DNA of 64,000 nucleotides from Phlegmacium glaucopus (Eukaryota; Basidiomycota; Agaricomycetes; Agaricales; Cortinariaceae): contig MU130154.1 of the NCBI GenBank assembly GCA_015039465.1, positions 785,065 to 849,064 on the forward strand, in the 5' to 3' direction. The notes under the pieces were generated by a model. That model ran no database searches, was not told the DNA's origin, and worked only from the letters and a program-made list of their open reading frames with translations. Shown one piece after another: positions 35,476 to 47,786 of this stretch; within the stretch, counting starts at the first letter, position 1, and each line of letters starts with the position of its first letter. Position numbers and translations under genes: made by a program.

Positions 35476-38400
35476 ATGGCGCCTGAAGAGCTAGAAGATG
35501 AGGAGCTCGAACAAATCAGGTGGGTGTCATTGACTTTCGAACTTGTATGACTTTGATGGTGTCATGGCAGACGTTATGAGGACTTCACAACTATAGGTTT
35601 CGCATTTACCTTGTGTTAATTCCAATCTAATGGCTTAACATCACATCTAACAGACTGGATTCAGGATTCAACACTTGAGAGAGAAAGACGTCTGAGAAAT
35701 GCACGCATGAATTATATTCCCCGTGGTGCACCTCGAGGGGCCAGTGCTACATCCCGACAGCTTTGGGCACAGCTCAAGAAAGCTATGGAAGCTGGACAAA
35801 CTTGGTTTGTCATTAGCATTGTCGGTGAGCGCTTAGTGGTTTATATTCGCCAAAGTAACTAAATACATTCGTTATATTAGGAGTATGCATAGGTGCCAAC
35901 GCCGCAGTCATCTCCATCATCACTCAATGGCTGTCGGACTTAAAGATGGGGTATTGCTCCGACGGTTGGTGGTTGAATCAACAGTTTTGTTGTTGGGAGA
36001 TTGAAGGTGAGGAGGTGGATGGGTGTGATTCATGGCATTCTTGGAGCCATTTTACCTTGGCGCGGTGGATGATTTTTGTTATGTTTGCGGTAAGTCTCTC
36101 TCTCACTATATATTTAGTGTTATATTGACAATCTTTTATCATCATGTAGGCCATGTTCTCGTTCATTGCGTCTCACCTAGTCCGGTCTTTTGCAAAATAT
36201 GCAGCAGGCTCAGGCATTTCGGAAATCAAATGTATCCTTGCTGGATTCGTCATGCAAGGCTTTCTTGGATTTGCTACATTCTTTATCAAAAGTTTGACTC
36301 TTGTATGTTGATTTATCTGTCTTGTCATATTACCTTTAATTCGGCCTTGCAGCCCTTGGCTATTGCATCTGGATTGTCTGTTGGAAAAGAAGGTCCTTCA
36401 GTGCATGTTGCTTGCTGCATCGGATCATTGGTAGCTGGATTGTTTGACAATTTCCGTCGGAGTCAAAGTTTGTTCAATATTTCTCTCCTTAAGACCATTC
36501 CTGTTCTGATATTAATTCAAGGCAAGACAAGGGAAATTGTCACAGCTGCGAGTGCAGCGGGAGTCGCAGTCGCCTTCGGTTCGCCCATAGGGGGAGTGTT
36601 ATTCTCAATTGAGGCGTGTAGTTTTTGCGGGTTGCGGCTTATTTCAACTGTTGACAGGAATAAATATAGGAAATGAGTCATACTTTCAGCACCAAGATGT
36701 TGTGGAGAAGTATGTTTTGTGCCCTAGTGGCAACCTTCACATTATCTGTTCGTAACGAGATATATCTACACCCACGTCGTAGTGTGCTAACGTGCACTCA
36801 CAGGCAATGAACCCCTTCCGTACTGGCAAACTCGTGTTGTTCCAAGTCACCTACGACCGAGATTGGCACTTCTTCGAAATCATTTTCTTTGTGATCCTTG
36901 GAATTTTTGGGGTGAGTTGAAGCAAGAAACCATTTTATGTCCTAAAGTCTTGTCTAATTACATCGCACATTGAAACAGGGTCTTTATGGGGCGTTCATGA
37001 TAAAGTTCAACCTACAGGTTGCTGCCTTCCGCCGGAAGTATCTTGCAAACCATGGGGTAGCAGAAGCAGTTACATTGGCCAGCCTTACAGCATTGATAGG
37101 ATATTTCAATCGATTCATCCGTATGGATATGACCTCTAGTATGGCTATTCTTTTCAGAGAATGCGAAGGCGGAGGAAACGTCTTCAACTTGTGCCAGTAC
37201 GTTTTCTGAAAGCATAACTTTTGCACCATAACCAATCTTAAAACATCGCATGACGTTTAGGACACCAGCTCAGTGGCGCATATCCAACTCCTTGCTTCTC
37301 GCTACTATTATTCGCATAGGTTTTGTTGTGATTTCATATGGATGCAAAGTTCCTGCAGGCATTTTTGTCCCTTCTATGGCCATTGGGGCAACGTTTGGCA
37401 GGATGGTTGGCATTATGGTAAAAGCCCTGAACCAGTGAGTTTGATTTTGATTTCTTGGTACTGGGCTAATATGGATTATTAGGGCGTATCTGCAAAAGGG
37501 AATATTTAAATTTTGTGCCCCTGATCTCCCATGTATTACTCCTGGAACGTATGCCTTCTTGGGTGCTGCTGCTGCTCTGAGGTAAGCGGAGGTCAATTTA
37601 TTATCATATTATTTTCATGCAGCTGTGGATACTCACCACGGTTTTTAGTGGAGTCATGAGAATCACGGTGACCGTGGTCGTCATCATGTTCGAGCTAACT
37701 GGAGCTTTGACCTATATCCTTCCCACCATGGTACTAAGATTTTATCTTCCCAAAATATCAATTCTTGAATCCAGATTGCTCTAGATCGTACTCCTTGTAA
37801 CCAAAGCCGTAGGAGACTTCCTCGGCACGAACGGGATCGCGGATGAGATGATCAGACTTAACGGATTCCCGTTCCTGGAGAAAGATGACCATGTTTACAA
37901 TGTTACCGGTAGGTAAAATTTGAGTTCGTGACGGTGCATAACTGATTTCCGCGCAGTGTCGACGGTGATGAGAAAGAACTTGACTACATTAACTGATACA
38001 GGTATGCGTGTCAAGGACGTTGGTGAGTTTCAGTCGCCTAGTTTGGGTGTATGACGTCATTATAACAACTTGACTAGAATCTCTTCTTTCGTCAACGAAT
38101 GTCAAGGGCTTCCCCATTGTCTCCTCCGATGGGGCGTTAACGCTTGTTGGTTACATTGACCGTAGCGAAATACGCTATGTGCTCGGTGAGTTGCACGCGT
38201 TATTCCCAATTAAAATGAACGACTGAGTCGTCCAACCAGAGCGCGCTCGGAAAAATCGCGGTAGACTGGCGAATACACCCTGCTTATTTAATGCCAGACA
38301 CCAAAGTTATGATGACGTAGACTTCGCTCCTGAGGCCCACGAGGATGACGAACACGAAGAGTACTTTGCCTCGACTTCGGCTGGTGAGGGCATTCAATTT

Positions 38401-38803
38401 TGGCCTTGGGTGAACAAGGTAAGCAACAAATATTGTTCTGCTTGACTAATGCTTACACCAGAGACAAGACTCCTATGACAGTTTCTCCAGATCTTCCATT
38501 AGAGATTGTAATGCAACTCTTCAAGCGCTTGGGGTGAGTCGATGTTGTATAATCTGAATGCAGTGAGCCCTTATCTTTCGCGTAAGGCCACGTACAATCC
38601 TTGTAGAAGACCATGGAGTGCTATCGGGTCTGGTGACAGTAAAAGACGTTCTAAAGTTCATCGCGACAGAGCAGCCTGGCCACCGACCATCTTTGGACGA
38701 GCGGGGAGGTTTAGATGGACTATTAGAGGAATTATGGCTGTGGACTAGTGGTCATTTGTCGATGGTTGTTCTGTGGAGTCGGCGGCTATTTCGGCGGCGA
38801 TAA
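35476..38803 (+). CDS. GEF1: CLC chloride channel/transporter (Gef1-like)
   Basis: Nineteen exons from 35476-35519 to 38587-38803, 775 residues. The CLC selectivity motifs are present: [14 protein letters not shown] (gating glutamate) and the GIFVP element ([14 protein letters not shown]). The proton glutamate in GGVLFSIE and two C-terminal CBS regions suggest a Cl-/H+ exchanger of Golgi or endosomal membranes, like yeast Gef1. The intron at 36614-36669 begins with GC (donor GAG|GCGTGT); splicing there restores the family sequence SIEEMSH. The first ATG lies only 32 bp after the septin stop; an upstream start spliced from inside the septin unit is possible. Confidence 0.93.
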
Positions 38804-38923
38804 CGACCATGATAATATTTAACTAATTATTGTGTTATGAATATATGACGTCGGTTGAAACGTGGTGGAGTAAGGATCCACCTATAAGGCCCTCCACGGA
38901 AAAAAAGATTATTCTCTTCTACC

Positions 38924-39320
38924 ATGAGTACCGCTACAGAAACGAAAACAGACCGCTACTCTCAAGAACTTTCGGCATACACCTTTCGTCAGCTTTGTAT
39001 GGCGAACGCATTGCTTGACAGGACAAAAGCTGAGGCGATGCCACAACTCTCAGCAGCGTATCGCCGCATCTCTCAGGCTGATAAAATAACCTCTGATGGT
39101 CGGACTCTTCCTTGAACTTGATATCATTTTCATCTAAACAGGTATTATAGGTCTTCTCCGCTCAAACGAATCACTGTCATCGCGTCAAATACAAAGTAAG
39201 TCTCGATGTTTTTGGCTCGGTTTTGTCTGTCATCTCTTCTTCAGAAGCCACATGAATACTTTCGAAGAAAGTATTTTAGGTGGGGTCACAGGAGAAGAGC
39301 GAGAAATGTTGAGCTGCTGA
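38924..39320 (+). CDS. Small protein, unassigned
   Basis: Begins ATG 38924 (STATETKTDRYSQELSAYTF) and reads into a conserved-looking helical segment with many Ala and charged residues. Exon 1 ends near 39098 and a second exon covers about 39142-39200 (IIGLLRSNESLSSRQIQ). The last exon is ambiguous: one acceptor ends the protein at 39255 after KAT, another gives SGVTGEEREMLSC with a stop at 39318-39320. The product is about 80-90 residues. It resembles small subunits of helical complexes, but I do not recognise a family. It lies 120 bp after the CLC stop. Confidence 0.5.
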
Positions 39321-39814
39321 CCCAAGTTTTAAGCCGGATGCAGCATAGGATAATAAACGGTTGTATTTTTTTTGTTTGCATTTTGAACCCACGCCTCGTT
39401 ATCCATCAAATGAGACTACATGGAGAATGACGAGTTTTACTTTGGCTGAATGGTTCTATTCTGTGGTGTGGCATGTCATAAGGTCAGCTTCGATCTCCAA
39501 TGGCCAGGCCCAGACTATAAGTAATTATACCAGATCATACCAGGATGGATGATTATATATAATCGATACTTTCAATGTTTTTTGGAGGAGAGCTTAGTAG
39601 TCGAATGAATTGATTTTTTCTTGGTTACGACTGTGTTATCTAGTCATCGTATATTAAACGGTGAACACCACACAGGGCACAAAGGTAAAAATCAAGCTTA
39701 CTGGAATGAAAAGATTAAATTTTTTCTCTTGCAAAGACGGGACTCGAGGCCTTGAGCTTGAACCCCGATCGACTATCCAGAACCCCGAGATGAAAGGACC
39801 TGAACAGAGAATTC
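39321..39814. other. Intergenic, no gene seen
   Basis: Follows the small protein gene; no frame with family resemblance. The decayed TSR1 fragment begins at its right edge. Confidence 0.4.
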
Positions 39815-40165
39815 GGCGTCCATGTAAATTGTGGACCATCGAAATAGTTTTGGGGTATTCAATCATCCACGAGAGACTCGCATATGATGGACCTCGATTA
39901 GTGTACAGGTCAGCAGCGTCGAAGGAACATATACAGTTGCCTTCTTGTGCACTTCAAATGGGTCGTCCGGTGCGGCAACAAAACGCGTCATGTCCAAGAT
40001 TGAAGAAAGTACCCATGACCATGAGTCAGAGAGCTGTGGTAAATATAAGATTCTCTTCGAGAAGACATAGATGACGGGACAGGGAATGCTAGCGACATAA
40101 GTTGCGATAACGTTCATCAAGCCTTCGCACATGATGGGCACCCTTTTCCGCCTCGCCAGTACTAC
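39815..40165 (-). pseudogene. Decayed, intron-less fragment of TSR1
   Basis: Reverse-strand sequence matches the 3' third of the neighbouring TSR1 gene over about 350 bp with many substitutions. Matching points include the TATGTCGCTAGC block with CCCGT(C/T)ATCTATG, then TTTGAAGTGCACAAGAAGGC, CATATGCGAGTCTCT and TTTCGATGGTCC with ACATGGACGCCG. The two TSR1 introns that fall inside this stretch (parent 41473-41420 and 41281-41218) have no counterpart here; exon sequences abut. The reading frame is broken by shifts and stops. It lies about 0.8 kb downstream of the parent in the same orientation, which suggests reverse-transcribed or gene-converted cDNA. See the finding. Confidence 0.7.
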
Positions 40166-40978
40166 CACAGAAACAGCATGATTGACCTGTTTACTTACAC
40201 CTTCATATTCCATTGCGAGGACTGTACAGCAGAGAGAAGGCAGCTGGTTTAACTGAGTTTGAAACAATCTTGTGAGACAGCTACTAAATCAGACATACAG
40301 TTTTTTACTTTGATGCATGAGTAAAAACTGTTTTGCGTTTAAAATAAATATGCAACTCGGAGACACCGTTGCAGCTAATTTAGATACCTTGACAATGTCA
40401 AATATACTTTTTGAGCCCGGAAATCCCCTGACCAAATGTTATAAAACAGGGACCTAAATTCTAGCAGTTAGACCGGTCTCAAGGAAAAAGTCTACGCTGG
40501 TCCGAGTCTGCCAAGCACGCATAAGATAACTGCTCACAACTTCAGGGGCTCCAAGGGATTTAAACCTGTTTTTAATTTTGAGTCCTGCAGTAAGTTAGAT
40601 ATTTTGACTGGGAATAGAAAGCTTCATATAAAACAATCTTTAATTTTAAATTCCTATAAAGCTGGAAAACATTTTTTCAACTCCGTTGTAGATAGAAAAC
40701 ATTTTCTTCCCAAGCAACTGAAGCTAAGTTGTGTGGACTTTGATTGTTACCGTAATATACAGGCTCAGTTTCGGTCGCCAGCCGACAAGCTTTCGGGTGG
40801 GAATAAGACAAGATCATAACCTTTGATTATGGAGTGGAGTTGGACTACGATTTGGTACCTTTGTATTCCTAAACGCTATATGACATTTAGTTATTTGACC
40901 ATCGCATATAAATGGCAAATTAGGGCACGAAGGTAGAAAGCAAGAGCCAAGCCTAGAAGAAAGAGCATCGAAGAAATT
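40166..40978. other. Intergenic between TSR1 and its decayed copy
   Basis: A/T-rich, no gene seen. Partial homology to TSR1 may extend a little into its left edge but fades quickly. Confidence 0.4.
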
Positions 40979-43865
40979 TTATTCTTCCATTGCGTCCGAC
41001 TGGAGGTCTTGGGCCTCCGATCGAATATGTCCAGTCCACAGTCGTGCCCACTTGGGGAAAACTCGCTTGTACAAAGACATACAGACGGTGTCCATCTGAT
41101 TGATGGGACCATCGAAATGAGCTTTGAAATATCCATGTGTCCCAAGAGACTCGCGTATGTGGCCCGTTCGGCCGTGTTTTGTATGGAGTTGGATGGGCTT
41201 GAAATAGTGTACATCATCTAGAAAAAAGAGAAAGTATATTAGACGTGGCAACGAAAACAAAAAAGGGAATGGCTAGACTACCAGAGTTGAAAAACATATA
41301 GCGGACTGTAGCTGTCTTCTTGTGTACTTTGAAAGGATGGCCTGTGAGAACGATGCGTTTGGCAACAATGCGTGTCGTGTCAGGGTTCAGGAAAGTGCCC
41401 ATGGCTACAAGTTGTGGAGCTATGTACATATAGTATTATTGCTGAGAATAAAAAAGCTTCAGTAGCAGCTCACCTTGTATATCTGAGGTTTCCCTGAGAA
41501 GCACACACGGTTGTTTTCCATAGATAACGGGACAGTACAAGCTAGCGACATAGGTTGCACCATGTCGGAGGTAACGCTCAAACTTGTGGACGTTGTTGGC
41601 GCCTTTTCCGCCTCCGCGCGTATGCTGACTGTAGATAGGATTTACTGCCAGCCGACGAGGACCTACACAGAGAATGAGGGGATCCTTAAGCTCGTGTGAG
41701 CCCCATGACTGATAGGAAGAGTACTATCACAAATATACCTTGGACCGTACGGAACCATCGTACTCGGTATTTCTTTGCACGGTGAAACTGCCCACCGTTA
41801 CTTTATGTTCGTGCTGCAACAAGGAAAAGACACAAATGGTCGAGTCAATCGCTGCTTCCTGTGGTACATCTTTGAGGTAAATGGTGACACGGGTGCCAGG
41901 CTATATCCAATTAATAAATGTGTTTGCTGCGCATATACTTATACAAAGAGGACAAACCTGAACAACCCCAATTTCTTGCTCAGCCCTGCGACGAACAGCA
42001 CGTTCGGTTCGTTTGAAATCTTCAAATTGGAATATGCGAGCATAATCGCGAGGAAGATTCTCAAATGGATCCCAAGGACTTGTTCGGAAAGACCTCACGC
42101 CGCGAAATCGTTGAAAACGGATCCTTGCAGATATTTCTTTAGGTGTATCTACTTCATCGGGGAAGGAAAGATCGTCCTCTTCCTCTCGTCGTCGGTTCCT
42201 CCATTTATCTAGCCTTTTGTAAAAAGACGTATATCAGTTATCAACTACATATGGTTAGCTGAATCTCACTGTTTTTCGTCTTCCTCGACGTCGAGATCCT
42301 CGAAAGTAACATGTCTGTTGTCCAAATCCATCTGGTGATCGTCTTCAATTGGCATATCCTGCATCTCTTCTTCCTCTTCTTGTATACCCGCCATCTCCTT
42401 GTCATCCTCGCCCTCTTTTCCGTCCTCGTCACCATCGTCGCCGTCGTCATCAATAATCCAAGCAGCTTGATATTCACTCATACCCTTCGGTATCCGTCTG
42501 ACGGCTTTCGGGGTCGTGCCGTCCACTGCCTCTGGAATCCCATCATGCTCTGGGTCAGCTACGTCGTTCATCTCCTCTTCTGTTGGCCAAGTTTGTTCAT
42601 TGGCAAGGTCGTCAGGGTCGTTGCTGGATATTAGAGAATCTGCTGATGAAGGATTTGGCTCCGCGATTGTAATACTTTCTACCTCCATGCTTGGAGCATT
42701 GCCCGCTTTAGATGATCGAGAAGTCGGAGCCGACGTAATCTGAGTATATGTGTATCAGTCAAGGCAAAACATGTAGCTCAAGATATTGTCTTGCCTTTAG
42801 GATCTGGTAGTCCCCAAAGTTGGGAAGATGTAGGAGCCGGTTAGCCGAGAGAGCAGTACCGCGTACGACGCCGGTAACTTTCAAATTACCATCTTCCCAC
42901 TGCGTAGATTCACCCAAGATCCATGACCTTCCTTCTTTCCATCGTATATCTGCAGGCTTTCCCTCAGATAAAGCACGGAGCGCATTTAGTCGATCAGAAC
43001 CAACGTGCAGATCAAAGATCCTTGTCTGGTTTGGAACAAAGTACTGAATAAAGGAAAGTAGGGATTTGAGAATCCCTGGACGAGACTTTGGATCCAGAGT
43101 CGCGTCGGGCGACAGGACGCTGACAACGTCAGGCAACCCCTGGGCTTGTAATGTCCTGAGCAGCGTGTCTCCCCATGTATCCACTTCCACAGAGCTCGAC
43201 AAAGTGAAGACGACGTAGTCTGCTACTTTGCAAGCGTCTAGAGCAGCGTAAAAGTTTTTGTAGGGAATCGTTCGAAATTGGAGCGACGTTTTGAAACGTT
43301 CAGCCCTGGACAGATATGTTTTAGCAACCAATAGAATTTTCTCAAGTCAGCGCACCTCATTTTCCAAAGCCCGTCCTCTGGACACTCACTCCCCGAGAGA
43401 TCCAAGGCATCGGCAAGAGATGCGACGGTAGATTTCGCGTTCACATCTTCTGTGAGTGGGATAACAGCTACGATGCGTGGTGCGCCATCTACGCCATTGA
43501 ATATGCGAGTAGCGGAAATAAGAGAGTTTCTTTTTTTGACTTGAGCTTGTTTTGCATTATTCCGGCGGTTTAACCGAGATTGAGCTGCAGTATCTGATGT
43601 TGGGGATGCCTTGGGTGATTGTCGAGCAATGCGGCCTAATAATTGCACAAAGATAAGCCATTGTAGGCGCAGCAAGGGGTAACAGCTGAGATCAGTTCGA
43701 TCTTGATGTACCTTTGGCTGCGTCTTTCAAAGATCCTTTTGTGGCATGCTTTGATTTGAATGACTTATTTTTCTAATCAAATATGTTTTAGCTATACCAA
43801 TTTCAGATCTGAGTGATAAAATTGACCTGCTTGAGTGTTGGTCTATGATGGTGTGCTTCGACCAT
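40979..43865 (-). CDS. TSR1: 40S ribosome biogenesis factor Tsr1
   Basis: GTPase-like but non-catalytic assembly factor that caps the maturing 40S subunit. Ten exons on the minus strand: 43865-43827, 43772-43712, 43635-43356, 43305-42795, 42739-42270, 42213-41958, 41900-41739, 41684-41474, 41419-41282, 41217-40979; 788 residues. Seen: a basic N-terminus ([15 protein letters not shown]), AARP2CN-like region, a long acidic linker ([14 protein letters not shown]), YIRIFQFE-like block and the conserved C-terminal domain ([56 protein letters not shown]). Intron 4 (42794-42740) is GC-AG with donor AAG|GCAAGA. It starts 140 bp from divergent RAD9. Confidence 0.93.
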
Positions 43866-44005
43866 CTCTATTATCTTTTTTTTTTTACAATCTAATTAGT
43901 TGATAAAATTTTGGAGTGGTCGTTGGGAAAGATGAAAAAAATTATTGCCGAATCAAGAAATCCTCATCTCGGCTCAATTCATGGGAATTCTATATCCAGT
44001 CTAAC

Positions 44006-45835
44006 ATGCACGCCACATTGGATGCTTTTTCCCTCAAAGGTAGGTCACCGTGATGACAGAGTGTTACTCAAAAATAATGCTACCTAGTCTTTGCCAAAGC
44101 GCTTAACTGTCTTTCAAAATATGGCGATGAACTATCGATCTACGCGACTTCAGACTTTTTATCCTTTTCGGCAACCAATTCTTCCAAATCAGCTTACTGT
44201 CGATTCAAATATGACAAGGATTTCTTCTCCAGGTATAGGCTAAGTGTATCTCAAACTAAAAACAATAATTTGGGCGACAATGTGCAAGAACTACAGAATG
44301 TAACGGGTCAACTAATGACAAAGGTAGCGCCTGAAAGTGACCTTTTGCCATATATTTTTATCAAGTTTACGCGTCTTATAGGCTCTAGTTTCGATTATGA
44401 AGCACAGAACTGTTGAGAAGTCTGTGGAACGATGTGAATTGTCGATCATAGAAGGAAATCAAGCAGCAGATGATGAAGCGGAGCAAGAGGATCGGGACTC
44501 ACTCGAAAGCAAACTGATTGTAAGGCTGCACTGCAAGCATGGTAAGTAAGCGTGCTCGTTCTAGGATCCATTTCTCATACTATATGCTTAGGTGTTGTTA
44601 AAACTCATCGCCTTGTCCTTTTAACACCAACATCCCTAATGGCCCCCGGTGTACCTGACTCCTACAACGAATCACGCATAACGATTGGTCCTAAGGCTCT
44701 GAGGGACCTCATCGAGCACTTCCCGGTTGCGAAAGCAACTCGTTCCGATCCTCAACTTGTATGGACTTTTGACGATACAGAGGTCGGATTAAAAAGTTTG
44801 GAGTCATCAATTGACAGTCGTGGTACGTTTCAAAGCCTGTTTGCATTCTCATCGTTTATTTAAATCTATACGACAGGAAGGGGTCAACTTTCGACAGAAT
44901 TGACTATTAGCGCAGAAGAGTTTGATACATACGATGTTTACACTACCCCAACAACAATTGCATTTCATTTGCGGGAATTTAATGTTAGTCTTGATGATTA
45001 CTTACAAAAAACCATTATTCTAAATCTGCTTTTAGGCGACGATTTCCTTTGCAGATTCCATGTCACTACCACTTGACCTTCGGTTCACTGATCCTGCAGC
45101 ACCTCTTTTTATCGACATTGAGGGCGATGCGACACAAACCCTCTTTGTTATTTCGACAAGCCAGGTGCAGGGTGCGCCAGGTGCCACTCAAACAAACAAC
45201 AACAGCTCCAGCTCTAATCCCAATCCTAAGAAACGAGAGCGAGAGCAGACATCAAGCCAAACTCCAAGGATCAAGAAGCCCATGAAGGTCGTCCAACCCG
45301 CAGGTGCTCAAGGTCTGATTGATAGGTCCAGTTCAACCACCCGGTCCGAAAGTCGTGGTCCAGGGTCTATGCCGCCACCTTCTATTATTCCAAGGATCAA
45401 CTTTTCACAGATGCCTCATTCTCAGGTCCACAATCGTAATGGCACGTCATCTTCGTCTGGGATGAAGGATGAACCTCTATTTCTTCCATCATCTCAGATG
45501 TCTGCTGCAGATGAGGAGCTTCTTCGTTCAACGGGTCTAGGCATCGAAGCTATGGATGCACAGGAGTTGACAGACCTACTTGAAGGTGAAGGCGAGGAAG
45601 TAGATTTCTCGTATGTATCCCAGCCACCGAAGGACTTTAAAAAATCGGACAGAAATACCTTCGACGACGACGAAATGCAGGTAGACGGTCCTGAGAGCTT
45701 TGAACTTGTTGAAGATTGTATTTTGGATGCAACTCAATCGGACGACATAAACCGAGTAAGTTTTCTATTCACATATGTATAAACCTATGACTAAAATTTA
45801 CCATGTAGTCATTCCAACCCCTATTTGAAGATTAA
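44006..45835 (+). CDS. RAD9: DNA damage checkpoint clamp protein Rad9
   Basis: PCNA-like subunit of the 9-1-1 clamp that activates the checkpoint kinase ATR/Rad3. Seven exons: 44006-44039, 44088-44323, 44382-44541, 44592-44822, 44877-44983, 45036-45755, 45809-45835; 504 residues. The N-terminal half is the Rad9 fold (FAKALNCLSKYGDELSIYAT, GPKALRDLIEHFP, LREFNATISFADSMSLPLDL, PLFIDIEG). The second half is a Ser/Pro-rich tail expected to carry phosphorylation sites for TopBP1/Cut5 binding. The last nine-codon exon gives FQPLFED, the typical fungal Rad9 ending. It converges on the F-box gene (81 bp between stops). Confidence 0.93.
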
Positions 45836-45916
45836 AAAAAAAGTCGTAAGGTAATGGGTGTTGATAATCATGATGCATCGTAAGTTTTCAATCGCTGGCA
45901 AACGGGACAATATTGT

Positions 45917-47412
45917 CTATGGAAATAAACTGTCATCGTGATCGAATTGGGTACCGTTCGTAGGCCATACTTCGGTTCGCCAGCAAAATTCAACTCGAAT
46001 GTTGCCCACTTTGATTCTGATTCCTTCCGACACCATCTCCGTCTGTCCCAACACAATTTTAGAAAGTGGATAGCCACAACCTCTGCGTACTTCAACTATA
46101 TCCTCGATGAGCTCGTCTTCGTCGCTGTAGGCATCAAATGGGAATGACAAAATCTGTAACTTGGGCCATGGAACATGCGATCCTGTTGGTGCGGAGACAG
46201 CCCCCCCTAACAGGAGATCCACTAAGATTGATTCGCCGGCCGAGGAGTGGAGAGAAGTGAATGTGATGACCTCTTTAAAAGTCTTAAAGATATGGGCATA
46301 GGTTGAAATTGGGAGTTCAAAATCACAGAATATCAATGAATTTAAATTTGTGTATCTCGATACATCCATGACTTCCCATAACAGGTCGAGATCGTGGGCG
46401 TGGACATCCTTCAAAGTCAAGGAGTTCAATTCAGGTGCATGGATTCCCAGTAGAATGCCAGTGTACGTTTCACCTGCCACGCCACATATCCGCAAAGACC
46501 GAAGAGCTGGAAGATGGATGGGGTTTGCCCCGGATGGCCACTGAGCCACGCCTATGATATCACCGTATAGTGAGAGATTAGCCAGGACACGCGAGCATGT
46601 CACAATGTCTCGGAATGTGGAGTATAGGACGGGTATAGATGTGGTTTGGTCCAAGTGAAGGGTAACGACGTTGCACAGTTGAGGCCGGAATAAATGTATT
46701 GCGAGTCCTCGAAGACGCACAAATTCCAACGTCGGGGTGCCTTCCTTGAAGATGTGGGGGAATGTGATATCTCTGTTGACAATACTGGCATCTGCAGAGT
46801 CTACGTCATCAACGGTGATAGAAAGATGTTGTAAAGCCTGCGCTGGTTGGTTACAAAGTTTTGATATCAGGGGATATCTCACGTTTTCACGATCGTATGC
46901 AATTGAGAGACTGCGCCATCGATTTGAAAGTGGTAGGATCATTTGAAGAGTGGCATTCAACCTCGTCTCATCCATCTGCAATTTGTGAACCGTGAGGTCA
47001 ACTCGGATGTCCACCAAACATGCGCCTGAACGTTTGATGTATGGCGCAATGGATTTGTCTGTGCAATTTTCGTGGATGTAAAAGGACGTCCAGAGCCGAG
47101 GGGTCGCAAGGGCTATTTGGCGGAAGTGGGAGCAGGTATGGGAGACTAGCACTTCGAACGGCTGTTCATGATATGACCGAGCATCAAGGACATGACTAAA
47201 GGGACAAAGACCATCAACGACATTTTTACCGGTTTCGAAGACGATGGATAAGATTTCGGAGGGTAAGCTGCAGATTGATTTAGTGCCGTTTTTGTAAATA
47301 GCCCCTTGATTCGCTGGGATTTCTAGACTCTAGAATAACTTATACTTGGCTTTCAAATAAGAGCACGGTCATTGCTCACATCTGGGAAAGAGGGAATATC
47401 CTTTGTCGACAT
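45917..47412 (-). CDS. F-box / leucine-rich-repeat-like protein
   Basis: Two exons on the minus strand, 47412-47380 and 47329-45917; 481 residues. After a short N-terminus the F-box is visible (LPSEILSIVFETG, then VSHTCSHFRQIALATPRLWT). The rest has repeated Leu-rich segments (LSLYGDIIG, LRSLRICGVAG, LNSLTLKDVHAHD) typical of the large agaricomycete F-box family. It probably serves as a substrate adaptor of an SCF ubiquitin ligase. This family is expanded and lineage-specific, so function cannot be given. Confidence 0.83.
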
Positions 47413-47786
47413 TGCAACGTTTGAGTAGAGGTTTTTTTTTTTTGAATTTGCAAGGTCAAGTGGACAAACGGCAAAAGGCTGGGAATCACGAAGTTAAGAC
47501 TTTGTCAAACCGAAGTTCTGGCTTTAAATGATCGTGGCGGGTGCACGGGACGATTACTGGACGTCCATGTAAACTGTGCGATTGTACAAGGCGATAGGAT
47601 CTAGGGACTGCTTCTCTGTACGGCGAAGGACCCCATCGAGTGCAATTACGGTACAATTTAAGCTTTGCTGTGGGAAACAGTTTAAAGGCGTTTCGGTTTG
47701 CGCCTAAAGAGAAGATGCATTTCGTGCTATGATTACAGGGATGTAGTACTTTTTTCTGAGATTTCAATACCAGTTTCGTATGCCAA
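47413..47786. other. Intergenic between F-box and bli-3 genes
   Basis: 374 bp holding the F-box promoter and the bli-3 3' flank. A minus-strand open frame crosses it without family resemblance. Confidence 0.45.

Noticed and set aside
42241..42743. Long plus-strand frames opposite TSR1
   Set aside because: Antisense shadows of the acidic TSR1 linker; no start context or family similarity.
47486..47767. Minus-strand open frame with a short match to the TSR1 fragment (ACATGGACG)
   Set aside because: The match is about 10-16 nt with mismatches and does not extend; probably chance.
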